Of a stretch of 64,000 nt of DNA, positions 1 to 8,731 are shown piece by piece. A model generated the notes under the pieces. It saw only the letters and a list, made by a program, of their open reading frames with translations, was not told the origin of the DNA and made no database searches. Made by a program: the position numbers and the translations under genes. The stretch is from NCBI RefSeq assembly GCF_021173675.1, contig NZ_JAIHON010000008.1:449075-513074 (forward strand), read 5' to 3'. Each line of letters starts with the position of its first letter. Position 1 is the stretch's first letter. The stretch comes from Streptomyces lincolnensis (GTDB lineage Bacteria > Actinomycetota > Actinomycetes > Streptomycetales > Streptomycetaceae).

Positions 1-38
1 CCCGGTGCCCGGCGGCATGCAGGCCCGCGACCGTGCGG
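1..38. repeat. 38-bp direct repeat, left copy
   Basis: The first 38 bases recur exactly at 240-277, and a shorter, degenerate third version is visible near 288-310. The repeats lie in the 318 bases downstream of the symporter gene. I see no convincing gene in 1-318: all frames give only arginine/proline-rich translation. The left copy touches the window edge, so the repeat may be longer. Confidence 0.8.
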
Positions 39-239
39 ACAGCCTGTAGCCGGTCCGGCCGCGTTGCCTCGCAGGTCGCGGCTGTGGCCGGCCCGGGTGC
101 CGGGCGGCGTAGGCGTGCCTGACCCCAGCCTCGCGCGGTGGCCGGGGGTGTTCAGCGGTGTCGGTCGGCCGCGGGCTGTCCGGGCGGGCGCGGTCCGGAT
201 CTCCGCACCGCCCGGCGGGAGGCCACCGGGTGCGGGGTG

Positions 240-277
240 CCCGGTGCCCGGCGGCATGCAGGCCCGCGACCGTGCGG
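240..277. repeat. 38-bp direct repeat, right copy
   Basis: Identical to bases 1-38. It lies about 40 bases beyond the stop codon of the symporter gene, which reads on the minus strand. No terminal inverted repeats or transposase surround it, so it looks like a local duplication rather than a mobile element. Confidence 0.8.
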
Positions 278-318
278 CGCCCCCGGCGGCACGCAGGCCC
301 TCGACCGCCGTGCCGACG

Positions 319-1929
319 TCAGCTGCCCTTCCGTACCGCCCCCGCCAGGATCCACCCCTCCACCGCCTCGTACTGCTTGCGCTGTTCCTCCGACTCGCGC
401 CGGCCGGAGGCCACCGTGCCCAGCCAACCGAGCAGGAAGCCGGCCGGGACGGAGACGAGGCCGGTGGTGGTGAAGGGGAAGAAGTTGAAGTCGGCGTCGG
501 GGAAGGCCGCAGCGGGGGAGCCGGAGACGAGGTTGGTGCCCGGCATCAGGACGAGGACCACCGCGGAGCCGCCGATGAGCGTGCAGAGCAGGCCCGTTCG
601 GGTGTAGCGGCGCCAGAAGAGGCTGTAGACGAGGGCGGGGGCCAGGGCGGAGGCGCCGAGGCAGAAGGAGAGGGTGACCAGGGGCTGGAGGCTGTGGTGC
701 TGGACCAGGGTGGCCAGGATGATCGCGGGGACCCCGACCGCCAGGGCCGAGAGGCGGGCCAGCAGCATCTCGCGGCGCTCGGACATCTCGTGGACGCGGG
801 CCGCGAAGACGTCGTGGGCGAGGGAGTTGGCGCAGGAGAGGATCATGCCGGCGACGGAGGCGAGCAGGGTCAGGAAGAGCGCCGTGGTGACGGTCGTGAA
901 GAGCAGCGTCTCGGCGGTCGACACGTCCTCGCCGAACGCCGCCCGGGAGCCCAGCAGATAGGCCGTGTTGCCCTGCGGGTCCGCCCCGGCGATGACCTCC
1001 CGCCCGATCAACGCCGTCGCGCCGAACCCCACGACGGTGATGACCAGGACGAACAGCGCCACCGACGACACCGCCCAGGACATGGAGCGGCGCACCTGGC
1101 GGGCGCTGGAGGCGGTGTACATGCGCATGGTGACGTGCGGCAGACAGGCGCCGCCGAGGACCACGGCCAGCTGCGAGGTGATCATGTCGAGGCGCGGGTG
1201 CGGGCCGCCCGCGAACTCCAGGCCCGAGCCGAGGAAGGCGGAGCCCACCCCGCTGTTCTCGGCCGCGGTGTCGAACAGGGCGCCCGGGTTCCAGTCGAAC
1301 CTGTTCAGGATGAGTACGGCGACGACGGCGCCGGATCCGAGCAGCATCACGATCTTCAGGATCTGGATGAGGGCGGTGCCCTTCATCCCGCCGATCGCCG
1401 CGTAACTGATCATCAGCGCGCCCAGCCCGATGATGCAGCCGGTCTTCAGGGAGTCGTCGGAGAAGCCGAGGATGAACGCCAGCAACTGCCCGGTGCCGGC
1501 GAGTTGCACCAGCATCAGCGGCAGCAGCGCGGCGAGGGTCACCACGCACGCCGTCATCCGGACCGCGCGGCCGGGCGTCCGCCGGGTCAGCGCGTCGCCC
1601 ATGGTGAACCGGCCCGCGTTGCGCAGGGGTTCGGCCAGCAGGAACATCAGCAGCATCAGCGACAGGGCCGTGCTGAGGGCGAGGACGACACCGTCGTAGC
1701 CGTAGAGCGCGATGACGCCGCCGGTGCCGAGGACGGTCGCGGCGGAGATGTAGTCGCCCGCGATGGCCAGGCCGTTGCGCATCGGGGAGAGGGAGCCGTA
1801 GCCGGTGTAGAACTCGTCGAGGTCGTCGCTGTCGGGGCCGGTCATCACGCACAGCAGGAGGGTGACGGTGGCGACCGCGGAGAAGGCGACGAGGGACATC
1901 GCCTGCGAGGAGTCGTCGAAGCCGGTCAT
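319..1929 (-). CDS. Sodium:solute symporter (cation/acetate symporter, ActP-like)
   Basis: A 536-residue integral membrane protein of the solute:sodium symporter family, with about 13 hydrophobic segments. Near the N-terminus it has the usual 'DEFYTGYGSLSP' stretch followed by 'NGLAIAGDYISAATVLG', as in acetate/monocarboxylate symporters. The ATG at 1929 overlaps the stop of the upstream DUF485 gene as ATGA, so the two are translationally coupled. The DUF485 plus SSS pairing is the known yjcH-actP arrangement and supports short-chain monocarboxylate uptake, probably acetate, at the cytoplasmic membrane. No acetyl-CoA synthetase is in view. The substrate is inferred from context; pyruvate or propionate are also possible. 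Confidence 0.87.
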   Translation of the reverse strand: MTGFDDSSQAMSLVAFSAVATVTLLLCVMTGPDSDDLDEFYTGYGSLSPMRNGLAIAGDYISAATVLGTGGVIALYGYDGVVLALSTALSLMLLMFLLAEPLRNAGRFTMGDALTRRTPGRAVRMTACVVTLAALLPLMLVQLAGTGQLLAFILGFSDDSLKTGCIIGLGALMISYAAIGGMKGTALIQILKIVMLLGSGAVVAVLILNRFDWNPGALFDTAAENSGVGSAFLGSGLEFAGGPHPRLDMITSQLAVVLGGACLPHVTMRMYTASSARQVRRSMSWAVSSVALFVLVITVVGFGATALIGREVIAGADPQGNTAYLLGSRAAFGEDVSTAETLLFTTVTTALFLTLLASVAGMILSCANSLAHDVFAARVHEMSERREMLLARLSALAVGVPAIILATLVQHHSLQPLVTLSFCLGASALAPALVYSLFWRRYTRTGLLCTLIGGSAVVLVLMPGTNLVSGSPAAAFPDADFNFFPFTTTGLVSVPAGFLLGWLGTVASGRRESEEQRKQYEAVEGWILAGAVRKGS

Positions 1930-2330
1930 CGCCGGTCCGCCTCCCCCCGCTTGGCGTTCAGCGCGGACTCCTTGCGGATGCGGTCCGCGAGCGGGTCGAC
2001 ATGACGGCGGGCGGTGTACTCGTAGAGGCCCACCGCCAGCCAGGTGACCGGCAGCTGGACCAGGGCGAGCAGCAGACCGGTGGGCACTGTGTCGGCGACC
2101 GTGCCGGTCATGAAGGACGGCGCGAACGCGGACAGGATCAGGAACAGCGTGAAGTAGCCGAGCGCGGTGAGCGTGGCCGTGCGCCGCTGCCAGCGGTAGG
2201 CGCTGCGCAGCAGCCGCAGGTCGCTGTGGTGCCCGAGCGCGGTCCGGTGGCGGGGCCGTCGCTCGACGGGCTCGGGCGGGGTGGGCGGCTGCCACGGGTA
2301 GGTGGCGTACGGCGGTCGGTCGTAGGACAT
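1926..2330 (-). CDS. DUF485 membrane protein (YjcH-like symporter partner)
   Basis: A 134-residue protein with a proline/tyrosine-rich cytoplasmic N-terminus and two strong hydrophobic helices in the second half, as in the DUF485 family. The start at 2330 (MSYDRPPYATYPW) is chosen because an AAGGAG ribosome binding site lies just upstream. It ends in a 4-base overlap with the symporter start. DUF485 proteins are almost always encoded directly upstream of acetate-type symporters. Their role is not well defined; an accessory role for the symporter is likely. Confidence 0.87.
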   Translation of the reverse strand: MSYDRPPYATYPWQPPTPPEPVERRPRHRTALGHHSDLRLLRSAYRWQRRTATLTALGYFTLFLILSAFAPSFMTGTVADTVPTGLLLALVQLPVTWLAVGLYEYTARRHVDPLADRIRKESALNAKRGEADRR

Positions 2331-2486
2331 CCCGGTACTCCTTGGGCGAACGGAGTGACGCACGCTACTCGCAGGTAGGCACGGCCGAGAAGGGTTTCGC
2401 CAAACTGATTGGTCGGTATGCGCTTACTTCGCTGACCTGCGGTGTTACCGCCGTTAACTCAGATTTTTCGCCGCCCCGAACCCCTA

Positions 2487-2503
2487 CGCCCGGTGTCCGG
2501 GCG
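2487..2503 (-). terminator. Hairpin at the end of the glycosidase-like gene
   Basis: A 7-bp perfect stem (CGCCCGG / CCGGGCG) with a 3-base loop sits directly after the stop codon of the minus-strand gene at 2505. On the minus strand an A-rich patch follows about 15 bases later. The stem is short, so it is only a plausible terminator. Confidence 0.45.
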
Positions 2504-2504
2504 C

Positions 2505-4916
2505 CTACTTCTGGTGCACGAGCGCCACGCTCCCGGGCACCTGCTCACCCCTGTCGACGCCGTCTTCGAGTACCGCGCCGAACGACAGCCGCCGGTCCAC
2601 CCGGCGCGGTACCGAACGCCCCGCCGTCACCACGAAGTCGACCCCCGCCCGGCCCCCGGCCGTCACGCGCACCCGCGTCCCGGCCTGCGCCCGCACCGAC
2701 CAACCACCGCCCGGCGGACCGGCCGTCACCGTCACGGTCCGGGCCACGGAGGAGAAGTTGTAGACCTCGACCCGCATCCGCGTCCGGCGGCCCAGGCGGT
2801 AGCCGTGCGGGGGCGGCGCGTCCCCGTCCTCCTTGCCGGGGGCCGCGTTCCGGGCGGAGAAGCGCTGGGCGAGCACGATGTGCTCGGCGGCGGAGAGCGG
2901 GCGGGGCGCGGGGCCGTCCGACGCCGGTGCGTGGGGTGAGGCACCGCGGGAGACGACGTAGAGCGGGTCGGGGGAGGCGGTCAGGGGGCCGGTCCCGGGC
3001 AGGCGGCGGCCCATGATGTCGTACGCCGTCCCCCGCAGCCGTACGCGCACCGGACGGGGTGCCCACACCACCGTGACCAGCTCGCCGCGTCCGGTGTCGA
3101 AGACGAACCCGCGTGCCCCGGCGGGCAGTCGGGGAGCCGGTCCGACGAAGTGGGCCGCGCCGAGGAGGGAGGTGAGCGCGGCGAGGGTGCTGTAGGCGGG
3201 CAGCGGGGCCCACTTCCGGTCCAGCAGCCCGAACCAGACGCCGTCGTCGTGCAGGGGCGGGCCCGCGAACCAGAACTGGCGGGCGTTGCCCGCGGCCAGC
3301 CCTTCCACCATGGAACGCACCACATAGCGGGCCTGTACGGCCTGCTCGGCGGGCGTCAGGTCCTGCCCCGGGCGGGCGGTCTGGAACGCGCCGCACTCCG
3401 TCATCCACAGCGGGACGTCCGCGCCGTGTTCGCGGGCGAGGGCGTGCTGTTCGTCCGCCGCGCCCGGGAACTCGGGCTCGCCCGGCCGGGTGGGGTCGGG
3501 GTAGCCGTGGAAGGCCCAGGCGTCGGCGTAGCGGACGACGTCGTTGGCGAGCATCAGGTCCTGGAAGGGGCCCCGCTGGGCGAGGCCGGGCAGGACCACG
3601 AGCGGCGGCCTGTCCGCGGCGTCCTTGACGCCGAGCGCCGCCGCCTTCACGAACGCGGCGTGCGCGTCGCCGGTGGAGCGGGTGGTGTCGACATCGGGCT
3701 CGTTCGACAGCTGGAGCGCCTCGGGGGCGGCCGCGGCCAGCCGGCGGGCGTAGCGGTAGGCGTGCCTGAGGTCCGCCGGGAGCGGCAGGGACGCCTCCGT
3801 CATCGCCCACTCGGGCGCGGGCGAGAGTACGTCCAGGACGGCCAGGCCGTGGGCGCGCAGCGTGCGGGTCGCGCGGTCGTGGTGCGCGGTGTCGTACCGG
3901 CCCGGCGTCGGCTCCACGGCCGGCCAGGACTGCCCGTCGCGCACCCAGCCCGCCCCCATGTCCCGTACCGCGGCGGCGAATTCGGCCAGCCGGGACGGCG
4001 GGACCAGCGAGGACGCCCAGACGTTCACGCCGAAGCGGCTCGCCGCGCCGGTCGGCGCCGGGCGCGCGGGCAGACGCGCGAAGGCACCGGTGACGCCGTC
4101 GGCGTCGACGCGGTAGTGGCCCGGCGGGAGGTCCTCGGGCAGGGCGACGGTCGTGCTCGTGGCGCCCTCCGGGATCGTCGTACGGCCGGCGGCGACCTGG
4201 TGGCCGACGTGGTCGGTGACCGTGTAGCGCACGGGGTGCGGGCGGCGGGCGTGGCCGTCCAGGGCGAGACGCAGGCGGGCGGGTTCGCCGGCGCGGTGGC
4301 GGGCGACGGTGGCCGTGCGCAGGGCCGGGTGGCCGGGGCGGAGACGGAGGGTGAGGTGGTCGAGGGTGAGGACGTAGGCGGTGGTGGTGTCCAGGACCGT
4401 CTTCTCGTTGACGCGAAGCGTCAACGTGTTGGGGCCGCCCCGGAGTTCCACCACACCGAGGTCGAGGACGGACAGGTCGCCCCAGGCGGGCGGCGAGTCG
4501 TACCAGTGGGGCTGGGCGTGGTCGAGGTCGGTGAACGGGGCGTCGTTCACGGCCAGTCGGAGGTACGAGGCCACGGCCTCGGTGTGCGGGGTCTCGACCG
4601 GGGCGGTCGTGACGGCGGTCAGCGCGTACACGCCCGCCTCGGGGGCGCGGACCCGGTAGGTGGCGTACCAGCCGGCCGTCCCCGGTGGCCGCTCGGTCGT
4701 CAGCAGGACGAGCAGACGGCCGCCGGAGGCGCGGCGGTCGCGGACCACGGGGATGTTGGTGCGGGCCGCTGCCTCCCCCTGCACGGTGATCGTCCGCACC
4801 GGGAGGGTCCCCGCCCGTGCCGAGCCGGTCCCCGCCCGTGCCGGGTCCGGGCCCGTCACCGCCGCCGCCGTCGCTCCGAGGCCCGCCGCCATCGCCGTAC
4901 GCCTGTCGATGTCCAT
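2505..4916 (-). CDS. Exported glycoside-hydrolase-like protein (clan GH-A type TIM barrel)
   Basis: An 803-residue protein with a twin-arginine-like leader (MDIDRRTAMAAGLGATAAA). Residues 40-300 look like beta-rich accessory domains. A TIM-barrel segment then runs from about 305 to 610. It contains 'LQLSNEPDVD' near residue 406, resembling the strand-4 acid/base Asn-Glu, and 'LWMTECGAF' near residue 506, resembling the strand-7 nucleophile of clan GH-A. A beta-rich C-terminal domain follows. This suggests a secreted retaining glycosidase; the exact GH family and substrate cannot be named. The ATG at 4916 is the only early methionine that keeps the leader. It is divergent from the small membrane protein at 5044. 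Confidence 0.7.
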   Translation of the reverse strand: MDIDRRTAMAAGLGATAAAVTGPDPARAGTGSARAGTLPVRTITVQGEAAARTNIPVVRDRRASGGRLLVLLTTERPPGTAGWYATYRVRAPEAGVYALTAVTTAPVETPHTEAVASYLRLAVNDAPFTDLDHAQPHWYDSPPAWGDLSVLDLGVVELRGGPNTLTLRVNEKTVLDTTTAYVLTLDHLTLRLRPGHPALRTATVARHRAGEPARLRLALDGHARRPHPVRYTVTDHVGHQVAAGRTTIPEGATSTTVALPEDLPPGHYRVDADGVTGAFARLPARPAPTGAASRFGVNVWASSLVPPSRLAEFAAAVRDMGAGWVRDGQSWPAVEPTPGRYDTAHHDRATRTLRAHGLAVLDVLSPAPEWAMTEASLPLPADLRHAYRYARRLAAAAPEALQLSNEPDVDTTRSTGDAHAAFVKAAALGVKDAADRPPLVVLPGLAQRGPFQDLMLANDVVRYADAWAFHGYPDPTRPGEPEFPGAADEQHALAREHGADVPLWMTECGAFQTARPGQDLTPAEQAVQARYVVRSMVEGLAAGNARQFWFAGPPLHDDGVWFGLLDRKWAPLPAYSTLAALTSLLGAAHFVGPAPRLPAGARGFVFDTGRGELVTVVWAPRPVRVRLRGTAYDIMGRRLPGTGPLTASPDPLYVVSRGASPHAPASDGPAPRPLSAAEHIVLAQRFSARNAAPGKEDGDAPPPHGYRLGRRTRMRVEVYNFSSVARTVTVTAGPPGGGWSVRAQAGTRVRVTAGGRAGVDFVVTAGRSVPRRVDRRLSFGAVLEDGVDRGEQVPGSVALVHQK

Positions 4917-5043
4917 GACTCCAGCAGACGCGGACCGGGCCGGGGCGGGCGTCCTGCGTGGGGAGGGCGGTGACCCTGGTTTCGTGTCCGGGTCGCTACG
5001 ATGCGGCGGTCGACCGGGGGACGTTTTTCGGGGGGAAGTGTCG

Positions 5044-5445
5044 ATGTCCGACGTACGTGAGTCCGTGGTGCCCGTGGTGATGCCGGGTCTGGTGCGGGCC
5101 GCTCAACTGCTGCTGTTCGCGCTGGGATTCATCGGCCTGGTCATGGTGCTCGCGCTCTCCGGGAGTCTGAGCTCCTATGGACTCGGCGCGCTGGTCGGGG
5201 CCTGGCTGCCCGCGTGGATCTGCGCGCTGCTCGCCCTGACCTACGGCGGCGGCGCGCGGGGCGGGGTCCGGATCACGACCATCGTGCTGATGGTGTTCAC
5301 CGTCGTGCCGTCCGCGAGGCGACTGCTCGGGGCCGGTGAGGCCACGGAGTTCCTGGACGCCGCGCTGCGCGTCGCGCTCGGCGCACCGGTCGTCGTCCTG
5401 CTGTTCCTGCGGGAGTCCACGGCCTGGTTCGACCGGGAGCGCTGA
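5044..5445 (+). CDS. Small four-helix membrane protein, unknown function
   Basis: A 133-residue protein with about four hydrophobic segments (roughly residues 15-40, 45-70, 75-95 and 105-125) and short polar ends. The ATG at 5044 has a GGGGGAAG ribosome binding site 7 bases upstream; an in-frame GTG at 5038 is too close to that site. I recognise no family. It is divergent from the exported glycosidase-like gene, which gives no clear functional clue. Confidence 0.8.
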   Translation: MSDVRESVVPVVMPGLVRAAQLLLFALGFIGLVMVLALSGSLSSYGLGALVGAWLPAWICALLALTYGGGARGGVRITTIVLMVFTVVPSARRLLGAGEATEFLDAALRVALGAPVVVLLFLRESTAWFDRER

Positions 5446-5486
5446 CGCCGGTCCGGTCGGGACGGGCGCGGTGACCTCGGTCCCGG

Positions 5487-6020
5487 TCAGGTCGGGCGCG
5501 TGTAGCGGACGCCGGGCCGGTCGCCGATGGTGAGCTCGCCGGTGACGGTGAAGCCGTTGCGTTCGAGGACGGTTCGGGACGCCAGGTTGTCGAGAGTCGT
5601 GACCGCGGTGAGCGAGACCAGGCCGTACGTCGTCGCGGCCAGCCGGCAGACCTCGGCCACCGCCGCGCTCGCCACGCCCCGGCCCGCCGCCGACTCGCCC
5701 ACCCGGTAGCCGAGTTCGGCCGTGCCGTCCTCGACGTCGACGAGGTTGACCCGGCCGATCAGCTCGTCCCGGGCGACCTGGTCCTCCCGGTCGTCCTTGA
5801 TCACGTGGAAGTGGCAGACACCGGCGTCCTGTTCAGCGAGCAGTGCCGCGTGCCGGTCGGCGAACTCGGCGAAGTACGCGTCCCCGCGGTCCGATATCGA
5901 CTGCCTGAAGTAGGCGCGGTTGGCCCGCTCGAAGGCCAGCACGGCGTCCGCGTGATCGGCCCGCAGCCGTTCCAGTCTCACCATGAGACGCAGGGTAGGC
6001 AGCCGTGGCTCCTGGGGCAC
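5487..6020 (-). CDS. GNAT N-acetyltransferase, RimJ/RimL type
   Basis: A 177-residue GNAT protein. It has the usual opening strand (VRLERLRADHADAV), 'ELIGRVNLVDVEDGTAELGYRV', the acetyl-CoA loop 'GRGVASAAV' and 'LASRTVLERNGFTVTGEL' near the end, as in RimJ/RimL-like N-terminal or small-molecule acetyltransferases. The GTG at 6020 lies 8 bases after the stop of the exporter gene, and an AAGGAG site overlaps that gene's end, so coupling is likely. An ATG at 5984 has no such site. Because it is co-transcribed with a drug-exporter-type gene, it could acetylate a toxic compound, but this is inference. Confidence 0.83.
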   Translation of the reverse strand: MPQEPRLPTLRLMVRLERLRADHADAVLAFERANRAYFRQSISDRGDAYFAEFADRHAALLAEQDAGVCHFHVIKDDREDQVARDELIGRVNLVDVEDGTAELGYRVGESAAGRGVASAAVAEVCRLAATTYGLVSLTAVTTLDNLASRTVLERNGFTVTGELTIGDRPGVRYTRPT

Positions 6021-6027
6021 GCGAATA

Positions 6028-7527
6028 TCACTGCTCCTTGAGCACCGGGAACCGGCGCGGGGCGAGGAACAGCAGGACCAGGAACGCCAGGGCCGCCGCG
6101 CAGGACGCGCCCAGGTAGACCGAGTGGACCGCGTCCGCGATGGCCCGCCGGGTCGCCTCGGGGGCGGTGCCCGCGTCCAGGGCGCGGGTGACGGAGTCCA
6201 GGTCGCCGACGCCGCCGAGCCGTGCGGCGAGCACCCCGTTGGCGATCGCGCCGAAGACCGCGGCGCCGATGGTCTGGCCGGTCTGGCGGCAGAAAAGGAT
6301 GGACGCGGTGGCCGTGCCGCGTTCCTCCCAGCCGACCGTGGACTGGACGCCGATGATCAGGGGGAGTTGGAAGAGCCCGAGCGCGGCGCCGAGCAGCAGC
6401 ATCAGCAGGGTCGGCTGCCAGGCCTGCCCCGGGTACGGCAGGAACGGGAACGCGAACAGGATCAGCGCCGCCGAGCCGATCCCGAGCATCGCCGTGTTGC
6501 GGAAGCCGATGCGCCGGTAGACGTGCTGGCTCAGCGCCGCCGACACCGGCCAGCTCAGCGTCCACACCGACAGCACGAACCCGGCGGCCACCGGGGCCAG
6601 TCCCAGCACCGACTGGGCGTACGTCGGCAGGAAGACCGCCGGCGCCACCATCAGCAGGCCCAGCGCGCCCAGGGCCAGGTTCACCGCGGCGATGGTGCGG
6701 CGGCGCCACACCCACCCGGGGATGATCGGCTCGGCCGCCCGGCGCTCCACCAGCACCACGACACCGACCAGCGCGAGCCCGGTGCCGAACAGGGCGAGCG
6801 AGGGGGCCGACAGCCAGGGCCACGCCACCCCGCCCTGCACCAGCGCGGTGAGCAGCACCCCGCCGCACGCGAACACCGCCAGCGCGCCCGCCCAGTCGAC
6901 CCGCGCGCGCGTGCCCCGCGTTCCCCGGTCGGGCTCGTGCAGGAACCGGACGATCAGCCACAGCGCGACCGCCCCGATCGGCAGGTTGACCAGGAAGATC
7001 CACCGCCAGTCCGCGTACGTCGCCAGCACCCCGCCCACACCCGGCCCCGCGACCGCCGACACCGCCCACACCGTGGACAGCTTGGCCTGGATCTTCGGGC
7101 GCTCCTTCAACGGGTACAGGTCGGCGGCGAGCGTCTGCACCGTCCCCTGCAGTGCCCCGCCGCCCAGCCCCTGCACGATCCGGAACGCGATCAGCGCCCC
7201 CATGTTCCAGGCCACCGCGCAGAGCAGCGACCCGAGCAGGAACAGGACCGCGCCCACCACCAGCACCGGCTTGCGCCCGAAGGTGTCGGAGAGCTTGCCG
7301 TAGACGGGCAGGGTGACGGTCACGGCCAGCAGATAGCCGGAGAACAGCCAGGAGAAGACCGAGAACCCGCCGAGGTCGCCCACGATCTGCGGTACGGCCG
7401 TGGAGACGATGGTGGAGTCGAGCGCGGCCAGCGCCATCGCGAGCATCAGGGCCGCCACGACGGCCCCCCGCCGGTCGGGTGCGGTGCGCGCCGCTTCCGC
7501 GCGCAGCACGGGTCTGGTGTCGTCCAC
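6028..7527 (-). CDS. MFS multidrug exporter, DHA2 (14-TMS, EmrB/QacA) type
   Basis: A 499-residue transporter with about 14 hydrophobic segments. DHA2 signatures are clear: 'ALDSTIVSTAVPQIVGDL' in helix 1, 'GKLSDTFGRKPVL' as motif A, 'RIVQGLGGGALQG' as motif B and 'GPGVGGVL' as motif C. The family exports drugs or dyes by proton antiport. The GTG at 7527 has an AAAGGA site 6-7 bases upstream; a GTG 21 bases further out lacks one. It forms an operon with the GNAT gene. No regulator gene is adjacent, but a strong inverted repeat lies in the divergent spacer at 7612-7655. Confidence 0.88.
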   Translation of the reverse strand: MDDTRPVLRAEAARTAPDRRGAVVAALMLAMALAALDSTIVSTAVPQIVGDLGGFSVFSWLFSGYLLAVTVTLPVYGKLSDTFGRKPVLVVGAVLFLLGSLLCAVAWNMGALIAFRIVQGLGGGALQGTVQTLAADLYPLKERPKIQAKLSTVWAVSAVAGPGVGGVLATYADWRWIFLVNLPIGAVALWLIVRFLHEPDRGTRGTRARVDWAGALAVFACGGVLLTALVQGGVAWPWLSAPSLALFGTGLALVGVVVLVERRAAEPIIPGWVWRRRTIAAVNLALGALGLLMVAPAVFLPTYAQSVLGLAPVAAGFVLSVWTLSWPVSAALSQHVYRRIGFRNTAMLGIGSAALILFAFPFLPYPGQAWQPTLLMLLLGAALGLFQLPLIIGVQSTVGWEERGTATASILFCRQTGQTIGAAVFGAIANGVLAARLGGVGDLDSVTRALDAGTAPEATRRAIADAVHSVYLGASCAAALAFLVLLFLAPRRFPVLKEQ

Positions 7528-7611
7528 CGGATTCCTTTCCCCCTGCACCTATCTGCCGCGCACCACCATCTCACTTGAGCCTCACGTCACGGCAGGGTGC
7601 AGCCTGACTGG

Positions 7612-7655
7612 ACCGGTGGGTGGAGCGGACCCCGAGGACGCCTCCACCCACCGGT
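7612..7655. promoter_or_regulatory. 14-bp inverted repeat in a divergent intergenic region
   Basis: ACCGGTGGGTGGAG (7612-7625) is perfectly complementary to 7642-7655 across a 16-base spacer. It lies about 85 bases upstream of the exporter start and about 290 upstream of the ABC-ATPase start, in the 415-base spacer 7528-7942. A second imperfect GC palindrome follows at about 7652-7680. I see no gene in this spacer. It could be an operator or a transcribed hairpin. Confidence 0.5.
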
Positions 7656-7942
7656 GGAGGGCCCCTAGGGGTACCTCCGTACTACGGCTCGGGGAGGGTT
7701 CGTACCGCCGGAGGACGAGAGGGGACCGGTCCGCTCCTTAATCTGGCTTTACGCCGCTGGGGAGCGGTCGGGGGGTGGTTGACCGAACCGGCCGGGGTGG
7801 GGTTTTCCCCAGCAGAAGACTGCGCTGGGCACCAGCGCGCCGGGGACCCTCCCGGGACCAGACTGAACGCCGTACCCAAGCACGCAGCACCTACCGAGCG
7901 GGCCTCGGCGACTCACCTGCTGACCGACATAGGAGAAATACC

Positions 7943-8731
7943 GTGACATCGGCTGTAACCATCACCAGGCACGGGGGCACTGGAGGGCGTACGGCCGTTG
8001 CCGCGCGGGCGCGGCAGGTCGTCAAGGCGTACGGGTCCGGGGAGACCCGTGTCGTCGCCCTCGACCACGTCGACGTGGACATCGCCCGCGGACAGTTCAC
8101 CGCGATCATGGGCCCCTCGGGGTCCGGCAAGTCCACCCTGATGCACTGCCTCGCCGGGCTCGACACCGTCACCTCCGGGCAGATCTACCTGGACGACACC
8201 GAGATCACCGGCCTGAAGGACAAGAAGCTCACGCAGCTGCGCCGGGACCGGATCGGCTTCATCTTCCAGGCGTTCAACCTGCTGCCGACGCTGAACGCGC
8301 TGGAGAACATCACCCTGCCCATGGACATCGCCGGCCGGAAGCCCGACCGGGCCTGGCTGGGCCGGGTCGTGGACACCGTGGGGCTCAGCGACCGGCTCAA
8401 GCACCGGCCCACCCAGCTCTCCGGCGGTCAGCAGCAGCGCGTCGCCGTGGCCCGCGCCCTGGCCGCCCGCCCCGAGATCATCTTCGGCGACGAGCCGACC
8501 GGCAACCTCGACTCCCGTGCCGGCGCGGAGGTGCTGGGCTTCCTGCGCCGCTCGGTGGACGAGCTGGGCCAGACCATCGTGATGGTCACCCACGACCCGG
8601 TCGCCGCCTCCTACGCGGACCGTGTGCTGTACCTCGCCGACGGCCGGATCGTCGACGAGATGTACAAGCCGACCGCCGAGGCCGTCCTGGACCGCATGAA
8701 GGACTTCGACGCCCGGGGGCGCACGTCATGA
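7943..8731 (+). CDS. ABC transporter ATPase, MacB/LolD type (module 1)
   Basis: A 262-residue ATPase with Walker A 'GPSGSGKST', Q-loop 'FIFQAFNLLPTL', signature 'LSGGQQQRVAVARAL', Walker B 'IIFGDEPTGNLDS' and H-loop 'VTHDPV'. The 'GDEPTGNLD' form is typical of MacB/LolD/FtsE-class mechanotransmission ATPases rather than importers. The GTG at 7943 has AGGAGAA about 6 bases upstream. Its stop overlaps the start of the FtsX-like permease as ATGA. A close paralogue lies at 36343-37113. Confidence 0.9.
   Translation: MTSAVTITRHGGTGGRTAVAARARQVVKAYGSGETRVVALDHVDVDIARGQFTAIMGPSGSGKSTLMHCLAGLDTVTSGQIYLDDTEITGLKDKKLTQLRRDRIGFIFQAFNLLPTLNALENITLPMDIAGRKPDRAWLGRVVDTVGLSDRLKHRPTQLSGGQQQRVAVARALAARPEIIFGDEPTGNLDSRAGAEVLGFLRRSVDELGQTIVMVTHDPVAASYADRVLYLADGRIVDEMYKPTAEAVLDRMKDFDARGRTS

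Noticed and set aside
1..318. A gene in the left edge
   Set aside because: Frames are open on several strands but show only repetitive Arg/Pro/Gly translation and contain the 38-bp repeat.
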